A stretch of DNA of 64,000 nucleotides from Archangium violaceum. GTDB taxonomy: Bacteria > Myxococcota > Myxococcia > Myxococcales > Myxococcaceae. Both the position numbers and the translations under genes were made by a program. The stretch spans positions 11,948,001 to 12,012,000 of the forward strand of contig NZ_CP069396.1 of the NCBI RefSeq assembly GCF_016887565.1. The letters run 5' to 3'. How positions within the stretch are numbered: position 1 is the stretch's first letter; each line of letters begins with the position of its first letter. This document shows positions 25,190 through 33,754 of this stretch, piece after piece. The notes below the pieces were generated by a model. That model did not search any database and was not told the DNA's origin. It was given only the letters and a program-made list of their open reading frames with translations.

Positions 25190-26632
25190 ATGACCTCGAC
25201 CCCCGAGACCCGCTCCCAACGGCCCTGGCGCTGGATGCTGCCCCTGGCCCTCCTGCTGCTCGGAGTGGTCGCGGGCTGGCTCCTCTCCCGGCAACAACCC
25301 GCGCCGGAGTCCTCACCGCCCCAGGCACGCACGCACGCCCAGGCCCCCGGTGAGGACGCTCCGCCGCCCACGCTGGCCGCCGCGCCCACGCCCGCGCCGG
25401 CCGCACCACCCTCCGGCGGCTCCGAGCCCGCTCCTCCCATCGTGGATGAGATCCTCGTGGAGAAGCCGGAGGTGTGCTCGGGCGAGGACAACCTCATCAC
25501 CATCCGCGCCCACACGCCGGATGGCAACGACGCCTATCTGCACTACACCGTCGGCGATGGCACCGGCCAACGCATCCCCCTGCGCGTCTGGCGCAACGAC
25601 GCGGACGGCTCGTACGAGATTCCCAAGGTGACCGTGTTCACCAAGAACAACGTGTCCGTCACCGTGCCCGTCCCCGCTTACACGGTGAAGGACTGCGAGC
25701 CCGAGCGCCTCGTCCACGTCATGTCCCGCCGCCTGCCCAACGCCGAGGACGACTTCGAGTTCTTCGCCAGGCTGCTCGACCGGCCCGTCAAACCCGGCCA
25801 GCCCGCCCCCAAGCCCTTCGTCCCCATTCGCTACGTGTGGACCTTCGACGACTCGGCCACCGAGACGACCACCACCCCCCTCGTCTCTCATACCCTGCTG
25901 GGCAAGACGGGCGCCGAGGGCATGTACACCCAACACCTCATCCGCGTGGACGTCTATGACGCCTCCGGCCGCAAGTTCACCGGCCGCTCCTCGCTCCAGG
26001 TGCTCAACACCTCCTTCGAGAACTTCGACAAGAAGGGCATCGTCACCCTGCTCGCCGTGGGCACCCCGCGCTTCCCCGTGCTCGACACGGACGGCGTCGT
26101 CCGGCAGACCTTCCGCCTCTACCACCGCTTCCGCGGACCCGTTCGCCTCACCAAGGTGACCACCATCCGCGCCTTCCGCGGCAACGACGAGGGGCCTCCT
26201 CCTCCGGAGCAGGTGGATGTCTCCTCCCTCCCCATCTCCGAGGTTCCCGAGGGCAAGGGCTCCGAGGTCCAGGTCTCCTTCGACACGAACGCCGAGCCCG
26301 ACGTCTTCGCCATCACCTACTCGCTGGAAGGTCTCAGCTCCGATGGCCACCCCGCTCGCGGCACCTTCTCCATCATGCGGCCCCCTCCCAAGCCCACCCG
26401 GGAGAACAGCACCCGCATCTCCGACCCCGTCCTCCTCGCCAAGGTCAAACGCGCGCGCGAGCTCCTCAAGCAGGAGTACGTCACCGACGAGGACATCCTC
26501 CGCCTCGACCGCGAGGGACGGTTCGCTGATTTGAAGATCGACCCCTCACAGAAGCCCTCCGATACCGTCGCTCCCGCCAGCGGGACCTCCACTGGACGCC
26601 TTCGCGGCTCGGGCTCCGGCTCGGGGCATTGA
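25190..26632 (+). CDS. Membrane-anchored protein of unknown function
   Basis: A 480-aa protein with a single N-terminal membrane anchor (about residues 14-32, MLPLALLLLGVVAGWLL), then a Pro/Ala-rich linker to about residue 80 and a long extracytoplasmic part of beta-rich segments. The stretch DEILVEKPEVCSGEDNLITIRAHT through about residue 170 looks like an Ig-like or PKD-like fold; RYVWTFDDSATETTTTP also fits a PKD-type pattern. The last 80 residues are helical and charged (RISDPVLLAKVKRARELLKQEYVTDEDIL). The ATG at 25190 has GGAGAGGAG upstream. No enzyme motif was found. It is likely co-transcribed with the secreted protein before it. Confidence 0.6.
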   Translation: MTSTPETRSQRPWRWMLPLALLLLGVVAGWLLSRQQPAPESSPPQARTHAQAPGEDAPPPTLAAAPTPAPAAPPSGGSEPAPPIVDEILVEKPEVCSGEDNLITIRAHTPDGNDAYLHYTVGDGTGQRIPLRVWRNDADGSYEIPKVTVFTKNNVSVTVPVPAYTVKDCEPERLVHVMSRRLPNAEDDFEFFARLLDRPVKPGQPAPKPFVPIRYVWTFDDSATETTTTPLVSHTLLGKTGAEGMYTQHLIRVDVYDASGRKFTGRSSLQVLNTSFENFDKKGIVTLLAVGTPRFPVLDTDGVVRQTFRLYHRFRGPVRLTKVTTIRAFRGNDEGPPPPEQVDVSSLPISEVPEGKGSEVQVSFDTNAEPDVFAITYSLEGLSSDGHPARGTFSIMRPPPKPTRENSTRISDPVLLAKVKRARELLKQEYVTDEDILRLDREGRFADLKIDPSQKPSDTVAPASGTSTGRLRGSGSGSGH

Positions 26633-26655
26633 CTCGGGTTCGGCACGGGCTCGGA

Positions 26656-26690
26656 TACCCTCACCCCGACCCTCTCCCAGAGGGAGAGGG
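26656..26690. terminator. Dispersed hairpin repeat, copy 4
   Basis: CCCTCTCCC-AGA-GGGAGAGGG with the usual lead, 24 nt after the preceding stop. When read as protein it gives the well-known artefact peptide PHPDPLPEGEG, so the ankyrin gene start was placed after it. Confidence 0.6.
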
Positions 26691-26721
26691 AGGGTGGTGG
26701 CGCGCGTCCGGGGAAAGCGAC

Positions 26722-27207
26722 ATGATCTCGATCATGTCCCTCTTCGATGCCGTCCTGGCCGGTGACCTGGCCCGCGTTCAGGTGCTCCTCGATGGTGGCG
26801 CCGACCCCAACCCCTTCGACGCTGAAGGTCGCACCCCCCTCATGCTCGCCGCCGAGCTCGGCCGGGAAGACATCGTCCGCTCCCTGCTCGCCGGTGGCGC
26901 CGACCCCATCCTCACCGATCGCGTCGGAGAGACCGCTCTCGGCAAGGCCGCCGCTCACGGCCACGGCCGCATCGCCGCCATCCTCTACCCCCTCGCCTCC
27001 GAGGACGAGCAGCTCATGGCTCGCGCACTCCTCAAGGTCGGCACCGACTTCTTCAACCTCCCCGCCCAACCCGCTCAGCCCCCGGACGAGTTCCGCCGCA
27101 AGCTCGCCTCCGCCAGCGCCTATATCGCCGGCAAGCTCGGCGATGACTCCCCCTCCCAACGGCTCGAGCGCCTGCACCGCGCCGAGAAGAACTCCAAGAA
27201 GTCTTGA
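26722..27207 (+). CDS. Small ankyrin-repeat protein
   Basis: A 161-aa soluble protein with two to three ankyrin repeats: DAVLAGDLARVQVLLDGGADPNPFDAEGRTPLMLAAELGREDIVRSLLAGGADP and a following GETALGKAAAHGH unit. The C-terminal 60 residues are charged and helical and belong to no clear family. The start at 26722 (MISIMSLFDAV) is preferred, with MSLF at 26734 as an alternative; the longer frame to 26629 runs through the terminator repeat. Ankyrin repeats mediate protein binding; the partner is unknown. Confidence 0.75.
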   Translation: MISIMSLFDAVLAGDLARVQVLLDGGADPNPFDAEGRTPLMLAAELGREDIVRSLLAGGADPILTDRVGETALGKAAAHGHGRIAAILYPLASEDEQLMARALLKVGTDFFNLPAQPAQPPDEFRRKLASASAYIAGKLGDDSPSQRLERLHRAEKNSKKS

Positions 27208-27417
27208 ACGGGCCGTCACCGGTTTTTCTTGAAATCGGCCCCTCGTGTCCGGTTTCCAGCGGCCCATCCGCTCACGGCTGAACATCTCCCCCGGCGGGTT
27301 TCCGGCGTGTCACATCACTCCGTGTCACCATGCCCGCCATGTCGGTGCGGCCCTGTGGGTCGCATGGTGCTACTCCGCCTCTCCTGTGGGGGGGCCTCGT
27401 TCACCAGGGGGACATGC

Positions 27418-27972
27418 ATGCTGATGACGGATGAGCGCGTGGTATTCGGCAACGCCTTCCATGGCGTCTTCCAGATTGCACTCAACGGAAAGCTTTCCGC
27501 CGCGGCTCGAAGCGCGCTCGGCCGCATGGGGCTCCACATCGACCGGCAGCCCCTCTCCTTCTACCCGCTGTCCGTCTGGCGCCCCTCGCTCGACATCATC
27601 GTCCGCGACCTCTTCCCCAACCTGCCTCTCGAGGAGGCCTACCGCCTGCTCGGCCGGAAGATGGTGCTCGACGTCAGTGAAACCGTGCTCGGCCGCGGCG
27701 CGCTCGCCCTCGGCCGCGCCCTCGGGCCCCGCCGCCTTCTCATGCGGATGAACCACAACTTCCGCAACATCGACAACTACGTGCAGATGCAGCTCACCGA
27801 GCTGGCTCCTACCCAGTACGAGGTCTTCATCAACGAGACCCTCGGCGTGCCCTCCTACTACCAGGGCCTCCTCGAGGCCGCCCTCGGCTCCACCGGCGCC
27901 CGTGAGCCCCATGTCCAGCGCGTCCGCACCGACGGCACCAGTTGCACGTACCGCGTCGAGTGGCGCTCGTAG
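27418..27972 (+). CDS. DUF2378 (TIGR02265) myxobacterial protein
   Basis: A 184-aa soluble protein with the layout of the TIGR02265/DUF2378 family, which is largely limited to myxobacteria: PLSVWRPSLDIIVRDLFPNLPLEEAYRLLGRKMV, ETVLGRGALALGRALGPRRLLMRMNHNFRNIDNY and ELAPTQYEVFINE, ending GTSCTYRVEW. The family has no known function. The start at 27418 is one of several (27424 is also possible), preceded by AGGGGGAC. The frame extends upstream to 27229, but that part is Cys/Pro-rich without coding look. It faces an anti-sigma gene across a hairpin terminator. Confidence 0.72.
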   Translation: MLMTDERVVFGNAFHGVFQIALNGKLSAAARSALGRMGLHIDRQPLSFYPLSVWRPSLDIIVRDLFPNLPLEEAYRLLGRKMVLDVSETVLGRGALALGRALGPRRLLMRMNHNFRNIDNYVQMQLTELAPTQYEVFINETLGVPSYYQGLLEAALGSTGAREPHVQRVRTDGTSCTYRVEWRS

Positions 27973-27987
27973 GCACGGCGGGGAAAA

Positions 27988-28023
27988 GACCCTCACCCCA
28001 GCCCTCTCCCAGAGGGAGAGGGG
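27988..28023. terminator. Dispersed hairpin repeat, copy 5
   Basis: CCCTCTCCC-AGA-GGGAGAGGG between two convergent genes (DUF2378 gene and the anti-sigma gene), with a bidirectional terminator role likely. Confidence 0.6.
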
Positions 28024-28032
28024 GCCTCTGGC

Positions 28033-28680
28033 TCAGTGGCGCAGGAGGGACGCGGTCCTCTGGAGGACGCCCCACCAGCCGGAGAGCCGCACCGCATCTC
28101 GCTCCTCTCGCACCAGCGTCCAGCACCCTTCCTTCGCGTCCGCGATCACCTCGTGCCTCGAGCCCGCCGGCGCGCTTCCCCAGTCTCCCTCCTCCAGGAA
28201 GCGTCCCCGGTCCCACGCTCCTCCCGCGACCACCAGCCCCTCCTCCACCCCGAGGTGCGCGTGCCTCGGAAAACGCGCCCCCGGATTCATCTGAATCAGG
28301 TAGAGCCCACTCCCGCCCGACACGTCCTTCACCAGGCGCGCCATCCGGCAGCCCCCTCCCGGTACCGGGTGCCAATGCCAGCGCTCCGGCGGCGGCAGCT
28401 CCGCCAGCAGCCCCGGCGGCAGTGGCAACCCCTCCACGCGTCTCGGCTGCTCGTGCCGGCCCGCCTCCGCCCAGATGCGCCCGAAGAGGTCCTCCGGCAC
28501 CGGTTCCTCCGGCACGGCCTCCAGCAGCGTGCCTCCGGGCTCTCCCAGGCGCCCCACCTCCCGCGCGCATCGGGCACAGAAGGACAGGTGCGTCTCCACC
28601 AGCAGGCGCATGGGCACGTCCACGGCCCCCGTGGCATAGGCCAGGAGCCGCTCGGTAGGGGGATGGTTCGCGGGCTTCAT
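28033..28680 (-). CDS. ChrR-like zinc anti-sigma factor with cupin domain
   Basis: A 215-aa protein. The N-terminal 60 residues carry the zinc anti-sigma motif as HLSFCARC (His-x3-Cys-x2-Cys at about 31-38), which holds the partner sigma factor. Residues about 100-200 form a cupin: MNPGARFPRHAHLGVEEGLVVAGGAWDRGRFLEEGDWGSAPAGSRHEV has the paired His/Glu metal ligands. This is the ChrR architecture, which in other bacteria releases its ECF factor on singlet oxygen or related stress. The ATG at 28680 lies 4 nt after the sigma gene stop, so the pair is an operon. Confidence 0.88.
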   Translation of the reverse strand: MKPANHPPTERLLAYATGAVDVPMRLLVETHLSFCARCAREVGRLGEPGGTLLEAVPEEPVPEDLFGRIWAEAGRHEQPRRVEGLPLPPGLLAELPPPERWHWHPVPGGGCRMARLVKDVSGGSGLYLIQMNPGARFPRHAHLGVEEGLVVAGGAWDRGRFLEEGDWGSAPAGSRHEVIADAKEGCWTLVREERDAVRLSGWWGVLQRTASLLRH

Positions 28681-28684
28681 CGCT

Positions 28685-29206
28685 TCACTCCGTCAGCAGG
28701 GCGCGCAGGTGCCGCAGGGCCATCCGGACTCGGGACTTGAGCGTGCCCAGCGGCACCGCCAGCTCCACCGCCGCCTCCTCGTGCGTGTAGCCGCCCAGTA
28801 CCGCCAGCTCGACCGCCTGGCGCTGCTCGGGGTTGAGCCCCTCCAGCGCCCGCTCCAGGCTCATCGACAGCACCGGGTCCGCCTGCACGAGCGCCAGCAA
28901 CGGGCGTTCCGCCTCCGGCTGCATGGACTCTCCGCCCGGCGCTCGGCGGCGCCATCGGTCCACCAGCTTGTTGCGCGCGATCATGTACATCCACGCCAGG
29001 GGCGTTCCCTGCTCGGAACGGTAGCTGGAGGCCTTCAGCCAGACGGCGGTGAAGACCTCCTGCACCACGTCCTCGGCCAGTGCCCGGTCCTTCGTCACGC
29101 GCAGCACGTAGCCCAGCAACCGGCCCACGTGCCGCTCGTAATAGGACTGAAAGGCCACCTTGCTGCCGCGGGCGATGGCGCCGAGCAGCGCCCCATCCTC
29201 CTCCAT
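28685..29206 (-). CDS. ECF sigma factor paired with ChrR-like anti-sigma
   Basis: A 173-aa RpoE-type factor. Region 2 is at about residues 20-90 (FQSYYERHVGRLLGYVLRVTKDRALAEDVVQEVFTAVWLKA) and region 4 at about 115-170 (LNPEQRQAVELAVLGGYTHEEAAVELAVPLGTLKSRVRMALRHLR). ATG 29206 has GGAGGAG 8 nt upstream; the longer frame to 29245 is not needed. By partner it belongs near the ECF11/ChrR-type group, controlling photo-oxidative or lipid-peroxide stress genes; the actual target promoters cannot be assigned here. Confidence 0.9.
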   Translation of the reverse strand: MEEDGALLGAIARGSKVAFQSYYERHVGRLLGYVLRVTKDRALAEDVVQEVFTAVWLKASSYRSEQGTPLAWMYMIARNKLVDRWRRRAPGGESMQPEAERPLLALVQADPVLSMSLERALEGLNPEQRQAVELAVLGGYTHEEAAVELAVPLGTLKSRVRMALRHLRALLTE

Positions 29207-29346
29207 GGCTCCCACTCCTCCGGACGCACGCGCGCCGCGCGCCATCCGGGTTCATCCAGAGGCCATACGGAGAACAGGGTGGGTTTGGATGAGTCGGGCC
29301 GACAGGGGAGGTCGCCTGCACGCACCTCCCCCGGGGGACGGACGGC

Positions 29347-30306
29347 CTAGTCGTTGAAACGGCCGGCGCGCGCCTCCTCGAAGGGCACCCGGTGCTTCAT
29401 GTACGTGCCCTGGAAGTTGTGGTTGGCCGCGAGGTTGAGGCCGCCGTCGCCGAAGCGGTGCACCACCGCGCCCTTGCCCGCGTCCTTCAGGAAGCCCGCC
29501 GGATCGAAGCTGCCACCCAGGCCCGTGAGCGTGGGCACCGCGTCCCGGTTGTTCACGTAGTGCACGTAGTTGGGCCCGTCCGGGTACTTCGTCGAGGCCG
29601 CCCCGAAGGTCTCCACGTTCAGCTTGCTCATCAGCTTCTGCGTGTCCGCCTTGGACAACCCATCTTCGATGCGCAGCCTGCGCTCCACGTCGAAGAGCGC
29701 CCGCGCCGTGATGAGGCCTCCCTGGCTGTAGCCCATCAGGTGCACGTCCCGGCCCGCCTTCAGCTCCGAGTAGACCGTGTCCGCCAGCGTGTCCACCGCC
29801 GGGTTGCGGCCCTTGTCCAGCTTGTCCTTCACGCACTGGGCCAGGTCCGAGATGACACCCTCGGTGGAGTTGTGGATGCCAATGGCCTTGGCGTTCGCCT
29901 TGTCGGCGATGGCCTGGAGGTCGCTGGACTGCGACTCCTTGGGCGTCAGGATGCCGTTGACGTAGATGATGGTCTTCGCCGGGTTGGGGTTGTCGCGCGG
30001 CGTGACGCCCGGAATCTGGCTCAGCGGCGTGCCCGGCGGGAACGTCTGCCCGTTGGCCCCCACGAACTGGCCGTCATGCACCTTGTCCGACGGCTTGCTC
30101 CCGCCGCCCAGCAGGTTCGCCGTCTGGCGCGCCGGAGCCGACTCGAAGGCATCCGCCCCCTGCTTGGCCACCTTGGCGTTCGGGGCCACCGTGTTCTTCA
30201 CGGTGTTGGCCGCCGTGCCGGCGGGCTGCTGCGTCTTGTCGAGGCTCGGGCGCGTTCCCTGCGTCACCTGGGGCAGGGTCTTGCGGTTGCGGTCGATGAG
30301 GCTCAT
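29347..30306 (-). CDS. Alpha/beta-hydrolase-like protein without signal peptide
   Basis: A 319-aa protein. The first 100 residues are polar and of low complexity (Gln, Thr, Ala, Lys) with no signal peptide. From about residue 110 there is an alpha/beta-hydrolase core: KTIIYVNGIL, then the nucleophile elbow GYSQGG with S194, and a late His in VHYVNN or VHRFGDGG. This shape is seen in esterase/lipase-like proteins and in some secreted toxins with disordered N-termini, but no secretion signal is visible. The ATG at 30306 has AGGAG 6 nt upstream. It is divergent from a glycosidase gene. Confidence 0.6.
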   Translation of the reverse strand: MSLIDRNRKTLPQVTQGTRPSLDKTQQPAGTAANTVKNTVAPNAKVAKQGADAFESAPARQTANLLGGGSKPSDKVHDGQFVGANGQTFPPGTPLSQIPGVTPRDNPNPAKTIIYVNGILTPKESQSSDLQAIADKANAKAIGIHNSTEGVISDLAQCVKDKLDKGRNPAVDTLADTVYSELKAGRDVHLMGYSQGGLITARALFDVERRLRIEDGLSKADTQKLMSKLNVETFGAASTKYPDGPNYVHYVNNRDAVPTLTGLGGSFDPAGFLKDAGKGAVVHRFGDGGLNLAANHNFQGTYMKHRVPFEEARAGRFND

Positions 30307-30510
30307 GGGGGGCTCCTGCTTTTCGGCGAAAGTACCTTTCCTCCATTGTCCCATGGAGCGGTGCGGAAGTTGCGTACCCCCCACATTTTTCCCGGGCGGG
30401 TGAGGGCCCACCCACTGTCTCGTGGAAAACATGGAATACGGTTAAAACACTTTTACTGCGACAACCCTCCATGACATAGGGGCGGCCCTTCATCCAGGAG
30501 GGATGGCTTC

Positions 30511-32214
30511 ATGAACGTCATACGCCGGTTGCTCGGGATGGCCTTCGTCGCGATGAGCGTCATGGCCCAGGAGGCCCACGCGGGCCGACTTCCGGAGTCG
30601 CTCACCGTCTCCAACAAACAGCTGCTGCTCGCGGGCAAGCCCTTCGTCGCGCGCGGGGTCAACTACCAGCCCGTGCCCAGGACGGGGCCCAACAACTGGC
30701 CCGATGACTGGACCATGGACACAGGCGTCGTCATCAACGACTTCATCAAGATGAAGGAGATGGGCGTCAATACCCTGCGCGTCTACGTGAAGTACGACCG
30801 GCTGTTCCAGAACTGGAACGAGCAGAACGATCCCTCCCTCGACATGTCCCGGGTGGACCCGGCGGTCCTCGCCCGCTACCGCACCGTCATGGCCGAGGCG
30901 GACAAGCAGGGCATCTACGTCATCATGAACTACTGGCTGCCCGACGGCGTGGACCTCCGCCCGGGCCAGCAGGTGAAGTTCAACAAGGACGCGCGGACCC
31001 GCCACAAGCTCCAGTTCCGCAACATCATCGACGTCTTCAAGAACCGGAACGACTTCCCGATGGTCCTCATGTGGGCCTTCGGCAACGAGAACAACTTCGA
31101 CGGCAAGCGGGGACCGCTCACCCCCGCGGAGCTCTTCAGCTTCTACCAGGAAGCGGTGAGCGAGGCGAAGAGCCAGGCGGATGCCTCGCACCCCTATACC
31201 GTGGTGCTGGGAGACAACCCCGCGCTCGACATCCACAACACCAGTCTGCTCAATCGCGCGCCCGCCGTGGATGTCTGGTCCCTCAACATCTACAACACCG
31301 AGCAGGGCTTCAAGAACATCATCCAGGGCTACCCGCTCAACAAGCCGCTGCTGTTCACGGAGTTCGGCTACGACGCCTGCGACAACACCGTGGGCTGTGA
31401 CCACGGCACGTGGGATGGCCAGGGCTTCGCGCAGGCCCAGCAGAACCAGGCCAACTTCTACAAGAACCGCTGGGAGAACACGATGCTGCCCAACCTGAGC
31501 GCCACCACCTCGCGCGCGCTGCTCGGGGGCGTGGTCTTCGAGTGGAACGACGAGTGGTGGAAGTCCGCTGGGGATTGGAGCGTCCACAACGATGGAGGCT
31601 TCAACAACGGGAACCTCGGGCCCGACTACTTCATGAACGAGGAATGGTTCGGGCTCTCCACGGCGCTCGAAGGCGGAGTGACCAGTGGACGCTACTACCG
31701 CTCCGCGTTCCAGGAGCTGAAGCGGATGTGGACCGCCCCGATCACGCCTCCTCCCACCGGCACGGTCCAGGTCGTCAACCCGAGCTTCGATCGGGAGGGC
31801 GGGACGCAGCAGCCCTCCGGGTGGAGCACCTGGTCTCCCAATGGCTCGGAGGACGCGGACTTCACCGAGACCCATGGCGGGCGGCAGGCGAACAACCTCC
31901 ACGGCACGCACTACAAGACCGTGCCCTACCATGTCTTCACCTACCAGACCCTCTCCGGACTGGCGAACGGCACCTATACGCTGCGTGCCTGGGTCTACTC
32001 CTCGGGTGGACAGACGCGCGCGGAGATGCATGCCAAGGACTACGACGGCACGGGCAACATCATCCGTCTGCCCGTCGCGAAGACGTCCGCCTGGACCCAG
32101 GTCTCCATCCCCAACATCCAGGTCACCGCCGGACAGCTCACCCTCGGCTTCCTGTCCGAGTCGCCGGCCTACTCCGCATTCTACTTCGACGATGTCGAGG
32201 TGTTCCGCCAGTAG
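30511..32214 (+). CDS. Secreted GH2/GH5-like glycoside hydrolase with C-terminal carbohydrate-binding domain
   Basis: A 567-aa exported enzyme with signal peptide (MNVIRRLLGMAFVAMSVMAQEAHA). A TIM-barrel catalytic domain covers about residues 30-400: FVARGVNYQPVP at the start, proposed acid/base E193 in MWAFGNENN and proposed nucleophile E284 in LLFTEFGYDAC. The pattern fits GH clan A; the exact family (GH2, GH5 or glucanosyltransferase-like) is not certain. A short Pro/Thr linker (ITPPPTGTV) leads to a 140-residue jelly-roll-like module starting VVNPSFDREGG and ending FYFDDVEVFRQ, typical of CBM4/9-like domains. It likely degrades polysaccharide outside the cell. The start at 30511 follows GGAGG. 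Confidence 0.8.
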   Translation: MNVIRRLLGMAFVAMSVMAQEAHAGRLPESLTVSNKQLLLAGKPFVARGVNYQPVPRTGPNNWPDDWTMDTGVVINDFIKMKEMGVNTLRVYVKYDRLFQNWNEQNDPSLDMSRVDPAVLARYRTVMAEADKQGIYVIMNYWLPDGVDLRPGQQVKFNKDARTRHKLQFRNIIDVFKNRNDFPMVLMWAFGNENNFDGKRGPLTPAELFSFYQEAVSEAKSQADASHPYTVVLGDNPALDIHNTSLLNRAPAVDVWSLNIYNTEQGFKNIIQGYPLNKPLLFTEFGYDACDNTVGCDHGTWDGQGFAQAQQNQANFYKNRWENTMLPNLSATTSRALLGGVVFEWNDEWWKSAGDWSVHNDGGFNNGNLGPDYFMNEEWFGLSTALEGGVTSGRYYRSAFQELKRMWTAPITPPPTGTVQVVNPSFDREGGTQQPSGWSTWSPNGSEDADFTETHGGRQANNLHGTHYKTVPYHVFTYQTLSGLANGTYTLRAWVYSSGGQTRAEMHAKDYDGTGNIIRLPVAKTSAWTQVSIPNIQVTAGQLTLGFLSESPAYSAFYFDDVEVFRQ

Positions 32215-32239
32215 CGCCCAGGGGCGCCAGGCCGGGAGA

Positions 32240-32259
32240 GCGAGGTGACGTCACCTCGC
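32240..32259. promoter_or_regulatory. Perfect 20-bp palindrome before P450 gene
   Basis: GCGAGGTGACGTCACCTCGC is a perfect palindrome without spacer, 13 nt before the P450 start codon. The zero spacer and place suggest an operator for a dimeric repressor, although it could also form a stem ending the glycosidase transcript 25 nt upstream. Confidence 0.5.
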
Positions 32260-32272
32260 CTATGCTCCCGTC

Positions 32273-33502
32273 ATGCCCACCCCCAGTCGCGACCTCAACC
32301 CGGTCAGCCCCGAGAATCTCGCCAACAGAGTTCCTCTCTACAATGAGTTACGGCAGACCGACCCCGTGCATTGGTCGGACGCGATGCAGGCCTGGGTCAT
32401 CACCCGCTACGACGACATGATGGCGGGCTGCCGGGATCCTCGCCTGACGGGGGACCGCTCCAAGTTCTACGAGCGCCAGGTCCAGGCGCTGGGCCCCGCG
32501 GCCATCGAGGGGTTCATGCGCTTCGCGCGCCTGCAGATGACCACGCTGGATGGGCCGGAGCACGTGCGCGTGCGCCGTCCCGCCCAGACGGCCTTCACGG
32601 CGCAGGCGCTCGAGATCTGGCGTCCCGCCATCCGCCGCATCACGGAGGAGCTCCTGGCTCCGCTGCTCCCGTCGGGACGGATGGACCTGGTGGCGGACTT
32701 CTCCCATCTGCTGCCCCCGATCGTCATCGCCGAGATCCTCGGCGTGCCTCCCGCCGACCATCAGCGCTTCCGTGAATGGTCCGTGGCCCTGGGCGAGTTC
32801 TCCTCCCCCGCGCCCGGCAAGGACATGCGGGAGGTGGCGGAACGGGCCAATGTGGCGACAGCGGAGCTCGGCAATTTCCTCCTCACGGCCTCCGAGCAGC
32901 GCCGCCGCTGTCCCGGCAAGGATGCCCTCAGCCACATGATCCTCGCCGGGGATGAGGGAAAGATCACCCCGGAGGAGATGCTGGCCAACGCCACCACCGT
33001 GCTCGTGGCCGGGCACCTGACCACCACCGATCAGATCAGCAATAGCATCTACGATCTGCTGACACACCCCGAGCAACTGCGGCTGTTGCGCGAGAATCCC
33101 CGTCTGATGACGTCGGCCGTGGAGGAGATGCTGCGCTTCAGCCCGGCGGTGACCACCGTCTTCCGAGTGGCCTCCGAGACCTTCCAGCTGCGCGGCCGGA
33201 CCATTCGCGAAGGAGATCTCGTGTGCTTCTTCGCGGGCGCCGCCAATCGGGACCCGGAGCACTTCCCCGACCCGGACCGCTTCGACATCACCCGCGACTT
33301 CTCCCAGCAGAGAATCATGACCTTCAGCTTCGGGCCCCACCAATGCCTGGGCGCCAGCCTGGCCCGCATGGAGCTGGAGATCGCCATCGAGCTGCTTATC
33401 CAGCACATGCCCGGGTTGCGTCTGGACCCGGAGCAGCCCCCCCGGCGCAAGAGCGGCAATCTGCTCTTCCATGGTTTCGAGCGGATGCCCCTCCAGTGGT
33501 GA
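32273..33502 (+). CDS. Cytochrome P450
   Basis: A 409-aa bacterial class I P450. The heme ligand loop is FSFGPHQCLGASLAR with C358. The I-helix oxygen-binding segment is VAGHLTTTDQ, where His replaces the usual Glu/Asp after AG. The ExxR motif is EEMLRFSP preceded by VASET, and the meander NRDPEHFPDPDRFD is intact. It hydroxylates or epoxidises an unknown small molecule and needs a ferredoxin and reductase, none of which are adjacent. The start at 32273 has no clear ribosome site. A second P450 lies at 38296, on the other side of a transporter operon. Confidence 0.95.
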   Translation: MPTPSRDLNPVSPENLANRVPLYNELRQTDPVHWSDAMQAWVITRYDDMMAGCRDPRLTGDRSKFYERQVQALGPAAIEGFMRFARLQMTTLDGPEHVRVRRPAQTAFTAQALEIWRPAIRRITEELLAPLLPSGRMDLVADFSHLLPPIVIAEILGVPPADHQRFREWSVALGEFSSPAPGKDMREVAERANVATAELGNFLLTASEQRRRCPGKDALSHMILAGDEGKITPEEMLANATTVLVAGHLTTTDQISNSIYDLLTHPEQLRLLRENPRLMTSAVEEMLRFSPAVTTVFRVASETFQLRGRTIREGDLVCFFAGAANRDPEHFPDPDRFDITRDFSQQRIMTFSFGPHQCLGASLARMELEIAIELLIQHMPGLRLDPEQPPRRKSGNLLFHGFERMPLQW

Positions 33503-33509
33503 CGTGACG

Positions 33510-33545
33510 ACCCTCACCCCAGCCCTCTCCCAGAGGGAGAGGGAG
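33510..33545. terminator. Dispersed hairpin repeat, copy 6
   Basis: CCCTCTCCC-AGA-GGGAGAGGG with the CCCTCACCCC lead, 7 nt after the P450 stop. The rest of the gap to 33754 shows no gene. Confidence 0.6.
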
Positions 33546-33754
33546 CACCCCCTCGGGCTCTCATGTGTTGACTCGACATCACACAGAGAAGGGTTTCAGC
33601 GACCGGGCGAGCATTCGCCCCTCCCCCAGGTAGGGGACGGGCCCTCTTCTGGCCGCCTGTCGCACCTTGGCTGTTGAGGGTCTCATCCCCACCTTCATCG
33701 AGCCTCACCCGTCCCACGCTTCAGCTTCACTTCACGGACGGAAGGAGAGCGACG

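Noticed and set aside
26629-26721. N-terminal extension of the ankyrin gene containing PHPDPLPEGEG
   Set aside because: This peptide is the read-through of the dispersed hairpin repeat; the start was placed after it.
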